From Actinomortierella ambigua (Eukaryota; Mortierellomycota; Mortierellomycetes; Mortierellales; Mortierellaceae), in the NCBI GenBank assembly GCA_016098155.1, contig JAAAJB010000154.1, forward strand, positions 1 through 54,958: a stretch of DNA of 54,958 bases, written 5' to 3'. Positions 50,161 to 54,958 of this stretch are shown in pieces; within the stretch, counting starts at the first letter, position 1; every line of letters begins with the position of its first letter. Under the pieces are notes generated by a model, which saw only the letters and a program-made list of their open reading frames with translations, had not been told where the DNA came from and made no database searches. The position numbers and the translations under genes were made by a program.

Positions 50161-51428
50161 CCTAGACCGTCTATAATACCACATCCTGGAGAAGTAAGAC
50201 CGCTTCCATTGCTACTAGGCTCTGGTAATGCTGGGTGAGAAGAGGCCAAGCTTTCACGAGGTATCCCAAAAAGCAGAGTAGAAACAGGCGTTCGGGGACA
50301 TCGGTACACGTCATCGCCTGCGAGTGTATGTGAGAGAGAGAGAAAGAGAGAGAGAGAGGATGAGCTCTCCACTCAGCACCTGCAGTGACAAATGTGCGTG
50401 AGAGGAGGTTCGAGGCAGGATGGGACTCTGGTTGAGAAGCGCGCAAATTGAAAGATAGGGAGGAATGATGTCCCTCAATCCTTCCCTCATTCATCTCCCT
50501 TTCCTTTTTCGTATGCCTACCGGCAACCGCAGGCAGTATGATGGCACCTCTATTCCCGCTCGCTACCCGATTATTTTTTGCTGCCATGCCCCTTTGAGGC
50601 CACATGCAACAGGATTGGGGTGAGGGAGTCCATGTCATATATAGGAAGTGACATCTCTATATTGTGTGAGGACTTTAGGCCCCACACATACGAAACTTGG
50701 AACATACAGACTTGGAACATAGAAGATCACTCTAGACCATTCTTGAAGTCCCACAGGGCAATTTTTTTTTTCTTTTTTTATTCACGTGCCTCATCTTTTT
50801 TTCGACGTGGTTATTTGTCGTGACATGGTAAATGACCCTTATCGTGACCTCCTGCTAGAAAAAATTTTACGGGCCTCGAGAAAGGGCTTCATTCTTTGGC
50901 GCGCACCAGTCCGCAGTCTGCGAGACGCGGCCGCCCGTTGCAACAATAGAGTGTAAAGACTATCCGCTACGGAAAACAAAGGGAGGAGGTCCTCCCCCCC
51001 CCTCATTCGAATTCCATTCCACACGTCCCACACATTGGCTTCTCTCAAGCTTAACTCAGGTAAGGTTCACTCCCGAACAAGTGGTGCTAGATGGGGAGTG
51101 TACATGACCTATGAAATGGGCTCATTTCTGCATTGGGCGTTACGAACAAGATCGTTCTTACGAAGGCACCTAACTAAAATGTTCACGACATGCAGGATGC
51201 AAAAAGCAGTGGCAAAATGATAGCAGCAGCGGCGAGTCGCTCAAGGCGCCATTTGAACCCAGACAAAGGCAGCTAACAGGTTCGTTTATTCCAAGGGTCA
51301 TATGCAGGCGTTTGTGCAGAAAAAGGGAGAAGGGACACCTTGGTTGCGTTCATATCACTTTGTTGTTTTCGTAGTATCGTGCACCGAGTAGGTGTCTTTG
51401 CTAGCTGGGAACATTCGCCCGCACGCTA

Positions 51429-53210
51429 TCACAAAACGATACATTCCACTTTCAACCCAGGCCAATGGATGTGGAACCACGTATCCCATAGATTGATCGT
51501 GAGCGTGTTGTAGGAAAGCGCACAGAGTCTTGGCCAGCACTCCTTCATGACCTGCAAATCCTTTTCCGTCAGCTCCCAGATGCCTAACCCCAGGTGGACC
51601 TCTTCTAGGCTGGCCAATGTCGCCAGATGTCGCAGCCCAGATGCGACATGCCACATCAACGGAGAGAGCTCGCTGCTGAGGATATCGTCATCGTCATCGT
51701 CCGTGTCAGCTTCCGCTCTCGTCAGACCCAGCACCCTCAGCCGCGTGAGCTGTCCTAGCTGCTTGAAGAACAATTCATTGACCTGTTCAGCGGTGAGCGA
51801 TCCTTCCTTGCCGCCTTCACTCGGACCCCGCGGCGTTGAATTGGGTTTGGAAATGCCGACAGGCAGCAGGAGAGTCTCAAGTTGTTGACACACCCAGGGC
51901 CTATCGATCAGACATCGTGCGTCCATGAGGTGCGGCGTAACCACCACCAACTCTTTGAGCTGGGCACATCGCTCCGGCACCATGGCCAAACTGGTCGGGT
52001 CCTGGGGGTTGTTGACCAATAGGACCTCTAGGCTTTGATGTTGGCACTCGACAAGCGCCTGGAGCGCCATTGGCGTCGGATTCATCAGCCCTACATGGCG
52101 GATCTGGTGCCGTGGAAACGCCTTGAGAAAGGCCTCGAGAGAGTCGTTGCCAGGGTCTCGACCATTCACGTAGACTTTGACAAGATGTGGCAGATCCAAC
52201 TCGTTTCCTTCGAGGGCTTTGTAGAGCGCATCGGAGATTCGCTGTGTGGTGAGCAAGGTAAGTGATATCAGCGAGGGGCAGTGCTGAAGCACCTGGATGA
52301 TCGCCGGGTCGTCGCACGTCTTCCGGATCCGAAGCGACTGCAGCTGAAAGGGGCTGGAGGAAAGGAGGAGCGGCTCTTTAAGACCTTCTTCGGGGTCGTC
52401 CACTTGTTGTTTTTCTTCCCCCTCTTCCTCTTCTTCTTCTTCGTTTTCCCCTTGTGCGCTACTGTCGTTTTCGTCCTCCGACCCTTCAACATCCTGATCA
52501 TTGTCCACACTGCTTTCGTCCGCACTGGACAACGGGGACGAGCGAGGACTCAGGAACCCGTCCACACAAAGCAACCTCAGTGAAGGACAGGCTTGCAGAA
52601 TCTGAAGCAGCGCCGTGGCCGTCGTCTGACACCCCAAGGTCAGCGAGACTAGTCGGTCATGTCCCACCAATGCCTTGTGAAGTGGAACCTCCACCATCGG
52701 AGCGCCACCAGGAAGCGTACACGTCAAATCAACTTCTCGAAGCCGCATGTTGACTTGGATCAGTTTCATACACGCTGCCCAAGCGGAGGCATCGCAGACC
52801 GTAGCTTTGATGGTCACCAAAGACCGACAGTGCTCCTCGATGAGGGGGTTGAGAAGAGGAAATCTCAGACCGAAAGGGCGAGCAAAGGGGTTGTCGCCGA
52901 AGATCGACATCCCCTCCACGTACTTGATCAAGTGGGCGTACTTGCGGATGCTGGCCTGTCTTGCAGCTAAAACGTTGTGGGGCATCACGTCGGCGCGTGG
53001 GTTCTCAAAGAGAGGAAACAACTCCCAGACGAGCGCCTGAAAATCTCGATGCCAGTCTTTGCACACGAGTGTACAACGTTTACGGTCACGGAAGCTTAGG
53101 TAGCTGCCTATCTGAACCCTAATCTCCGGAAGGTCCAAGGCATTCAGTGCATGAATTTGTTGCATGGGTTTGAAATGAGATTGGGGGGAAAAAAATTGCA
53201 TTAGCGCCAT
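51429..53210 (-). CDS. F-box protein with leucine-rich repeats (copy 1)
   Basis: A single 593-residue exon. Near the N-terminus (residues about 20-65) is an F-box: LNALDLPEIRVQIGSYLSFRDRKRCTLVCKDWH, the module that binds SKP1 in SCF ubiquitin ligases. The rest shows degenerate leucine-rich segments (LVSLTLGCQ, LRLLCVDGFL, LQSLRIRK, LISLTLL, LEVLLVNNP, LKELVVVTPHL, LRVLGLTRAE), expected to fold as a solenoid that recognises substrate. A Ser/Glu/Asp-rich insert lies at residues about 225-270. The start ATG was taken from the frame; a second Met is three residues later. The target is unknown. It is followed upstream by a second F-box gene on the same strand 119 bases away. Confidence 0.85.
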   Translation of the reverse strand: MALMQFFSPQSHFKPMQQIHALNALDLPEIRVQIGSYLSFRDRKRCTLVCKDWHRDFQALVWELFPLFENPRADVMPHNVLAARQASIRKYAHLIKYVEGMSIFGDNPFARPFGLRFPLLNPLIEEHCRSLVTIKATVCDASAWAACMKLIQVNMRLREVDLTCTLPGGAPMVEVPLHKALVGHDRLVSLTLGCQTTATALLQILQACPSLRLLCVDGFLSPRSSPLSSADESSVDNDQDVEGSEDENDSSAQGENEEEEEEEGEEKQQVDDPEEGLKEPLLLSSSPFQLQSLRIRKTCDDPAIIQVLQHCPSLISLTLLTTQRISDALYKALEGNELDLPHLVKVYVNGRDPGNDSLEAFLKAFPRHQIRHVGLMNPTPMALQALVECQHQSLEVLLVNNPQDPTSLAMVPERCAQLKELVVVTPHLMDARCLIDRPWVCQQLETLLLPVGISKPNSTPRGPSEGGKEGSLTAEQVNELFFKQLGQLTRLRVLGLTRAEADTDDDDDDILSSELSPLMWHVASGLRHLATLASLEEVHLGLGIWELTEKDLQVMKECWPRLCALSYNTLTINLWDTWFHIHWPGLKVECIVL

Positions 53211-53329
53211 TGAACAGCTGAGGTGTATTTATCACCCAGGTATGACAAAGGACTGATGAGCCCCTTTTCTTCCCCCTCCGGGAAAGACAACAATTGTACC
53301 CAAGCTACATGAAAAGAGGACAAAACTAT

Positions 53330-54733
53330 CTAATAGTCAGAGGACTCTTCTTCGTCAGAATCGCGACGGTTTTCGACAGTCTTGCACCCCGCGTCTATGC
53401 GATGGTCTAACGAGAGAGCTCTCTTTTTATAATCGATGACAAAGTTGACATCACGGAGCTTCTTCAGCTTACAAAACCGATTCATGAACAGATTCTCTGC
53501 CAATTGCCAGCCCGACTTGCGACTTCGCTTCGTCCGATTCACGGCCATGGCCTCCGATAGCTCGGGCGCAATCGCATCACCGACAGGGCCGTGATCAACA
53601 CCGATGGGAACGGATAATCGCTCGAGATCCATGCATACCCATGGCTTGTACAGCAGATGGCAAACGTCTAGCATCTCAAACGCGCTCTCGTTCTCCACCA
53701 CAAACTCTTTGAGCCGAGGACACTCGTAAAAGACGTCTGCAAGTGCTCGATAGTCGTCAAAGCCAAACAGCCGGAGACTCTCGAGGGATTGATTCTGATT
53801 CTTGAGTAGGGACTTGAGGGTGCTGCTGTAAAAAGTTTGGAGATGGGCCGATCGAAGGTGCTGGGGTGGGAGGGCGTCTACCAGCTCCGTATAGTCCCCC
53901 TCTTCGCGTAATGAGATCTCAGAAAGCAGCGGCAGCCGGCCCTCTTTGATTAGCTGTGTCAATCCCTGCCGAGATTTCTCATCCACGCATTCAAGGGCAA
54001 GACTCTCAAGGACTGGCATGCGTGACAACAGGTCGCACAACGGTAGTTTGCTGTTGTCGTGCGTTATTTTGAGACTGCGGAGTGGCCATGTTGTCTTGTT
54101 CGCCGCCCCTCCATCTTGGTCCTCGGAGCCAGGTTCGCTTGTCACCACAGTTCCAACAACTAGCTCGCGAAGCGACGGGACTGACTCCAATATCCGACAT
54201 ATGAATGGAAAAGACGCCGTCCGCAACTCGAGATGTTGCAATTTGTCGAGCCCCTTCAGAGTCTCGACCATCAGCGACTCATCTAGGCCACCTTGGAGTT
54301 CCCAATACCAGAAAGCCACCTTTTGCAACTGTGGGTTGAACTTGATCAACTGGATCCACTTGTCCCGCTCGTCCTTCGTAGTAGCCGCGACTTTGATCGA
54401 CATCAGAGAGCGACAGCGCTCCAATGCAATGCTCAGAAGCATCTCATGGGCTTTATCAGTCTCCGGTCCGTCGAGGTCCTTGATCCAGTGAGCATTCCTC
54501 CGGACACTGTCTTGCCAGTCGCCAAAGCCGGCACTGGCATGGGTAGCACCATAGGACGACAGTAGTCGATTTCTCTGCCACAAAAGCGGTTGGTAGGTTT
54601 TGTGCCAGGTCTTGCACACAAGAGCACATGTCTTGATGTCCTTGCCATCGAGGTAGCGGCCGATGAGCGATTGTAGCTCTGGAATGTCGAACGGACTTGA
54701 ATCCATTGCGGATCTTGTGAGGGAGGTTGACAT
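53330..54733 (-). CDS. F-box protein with leucine-rich repeats (copy 2)
   Basis: A single 467-residue exon. The F-box reads FDIPELQSLIGRYLDGKDIKTCALVCKTWHKTYQPLLW (residues about 14-50), alignable by eye with copy 1 (pattern LPEI-x-x-IG-x-YL then CxLVCK-x-W). Leucine-rich segments follow: LQHLELRT, LRELVVGT, LRSLKITHD, LESLALEC, LESLRLFGF, LKEFVVENES, MDLERLSVPIG. It is shorter and lacks the acidic insert of copy 1. The C-terminal EEESSDY end is acidic. Together with copy 1 it forms a diverged tandem pair, the kind of family expansion seen in Mucoromycota genomes (general knowledge). Substrate is unknown. Confidence 0.85.
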   Translation of the reverse strand: MSTSLTRSAMDSSPFDIPELQSLIGRYLDGKDIKTCALVCKTWHKTYQPLLWQRNRLLSSYGATHASAGFGDWQDSVRRNAHWIKDLDGPETDKAHEMLLSIALERCRSLMSIKVAATTKDERDKWIQLIKFNPQLQKVAFWYWELQGGLDESLMVETLKGLDKLQHLELRTASFPFICRILESVPSLRELVVGTVVTSEPGSEDQDGGAANKTTWPLRSLKITHDNSKLPLCDLLSRMPVLESLALECVDEKSRQGLTQLIKEGRLPLLSEISLREEGDYTELVDALPPQHLRSAHLQTFYSSTLKSLLKNQNQSLESLRLFGFDDYRALADVFYECPRLKEFVVENESAFEMLDVCHLLYKPWVCMDLERLSVPIGVDHGPVGDAIAPELSEAMAVNRTKRSRKSGWQLAENLFMNRFCKLKKLRDVNFVIDYKKRALSLDHRIDAGCKTVENRRDSDEEESSDY

Positions 54734-54958
54734 TCTGCAATGATTGTACCGCGAATGAGCAAGCTAGGGGGGAACAAAACACAAATCTAGACTCGCATTT
54801 TCCCTCATGAAATCGCTTTGGACTCGCATCAAAACCGTTTGTAGAATCGCTGCACACCCGCCGTAGAACCGCTTTTATATAACCCCCCCCCCCCCCAAAA
54901 AAAAAAAAAAAAAACCCCCCGGGGGAAAAAAAAAAAAAAAAAGAGAACAAAAATATAA
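54734..54958. other. upstream flank and homopolymer-rich window end
   Basis: The upstream 120 or so bases should hold the F-box gene promoter. From about 54883 to 54941 the sequence is runs of C, A, C, G and A, which looks like an assembly or sequencing artefact more than genomic sequence. Confidence 0.6.

Larger units (their letters stand above)
49126..51428. other. 2.3 kb spacer with hairpin and gene relic
   Basis: This region runs from the RBX1 start to the 3' end of the first F-box gene. It holds the nested inverted repeat at 49453-49522 and a membrane-span-like fragment near 49975-50160 (both listed separately). A GA-rich tract lies at about 50330-50360. No complete gene was found; the first 200 bases must include the RBX1 promoter. 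Confidence 0.45.

Overview
The window is intron-rich eukaryotic nuclear DNA and is almost certainly fungal. Evidence: short GT-AG introns with pyrimidine-rich acceptors, CT-rich leaders, long homopeptide tracts, and gene families such as ATG10, ASA1, MED16, fungal URA3 and tandem F-box proteins. A presenilin gene points away from Ascomycota and Basidiomycota toward an early-diverging lineage. A Mortierella-like Mucoromycota fungus is my best guess (inference). Gene models were built by hand from splice signals and reading-phase continuity; untranslated regions are not defined.

Layout. 1-3257: low-complexity DNA with a possible three-exon gene end (815-1359, +). 3258-4454 (-): Q/N/H-rich protein whose exon ends at a splice donor. 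4455-8818: purine/pyrimidine-rich spacer, no confident gene. 8819-14329 (-): Mediator subunit MED16 in eight exons. 14724-16640 (-): MATH-domain protein. 16641-19126: CT-rich spacer. 19127-21357 (-): two-domain fasciclin protein with a His/Asp-rich insert. 21616-22090 (-): small basic protein. 22509-23899 (-): methylthioribulose-1-phosphate dehydratase (methionine salvage). 25018-27740 (+): MYND zinc finger joined in frame to a complete presenilin, the most unusual locus here. 29284-32060 (+): alanine aminotransferase. 32524-33739 (+): OMP decarboxylase (URA3). 33923-35089 (-): autophagy E2-like ATG10. 35254-36037 (+): N-terminal acetyltransferase NAA50. 36570-40683 (+): CSC1/OSCA channel. 40948-42032 (+): mitochondrial pyruvate carrier subunit. 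42113-44036 (+): ASA1 WD40 protein. 44109-47545 (+): haspin kinase. 47777-49125 (-): RBX1. 49126-51428: spacer with a nested hairpin and a receptor-like relic. 51429-53210 and 53330-54733 (-): two F-box/leucine-rich proteins.

No single pathway unites the window. Functional links are loose: RBX1 and the F-box proteins are potential parts of SCF ubiquitin ligases, ALT and the pyruvate carrier both handle pyruvate, and presenilin is a membrane protease. Gene packing is dense from 29 to 49 kb and sparse elsewhere. A 10-base assembly gap (32322-32331) and homopolymer junk at the window end mark weak assembly.
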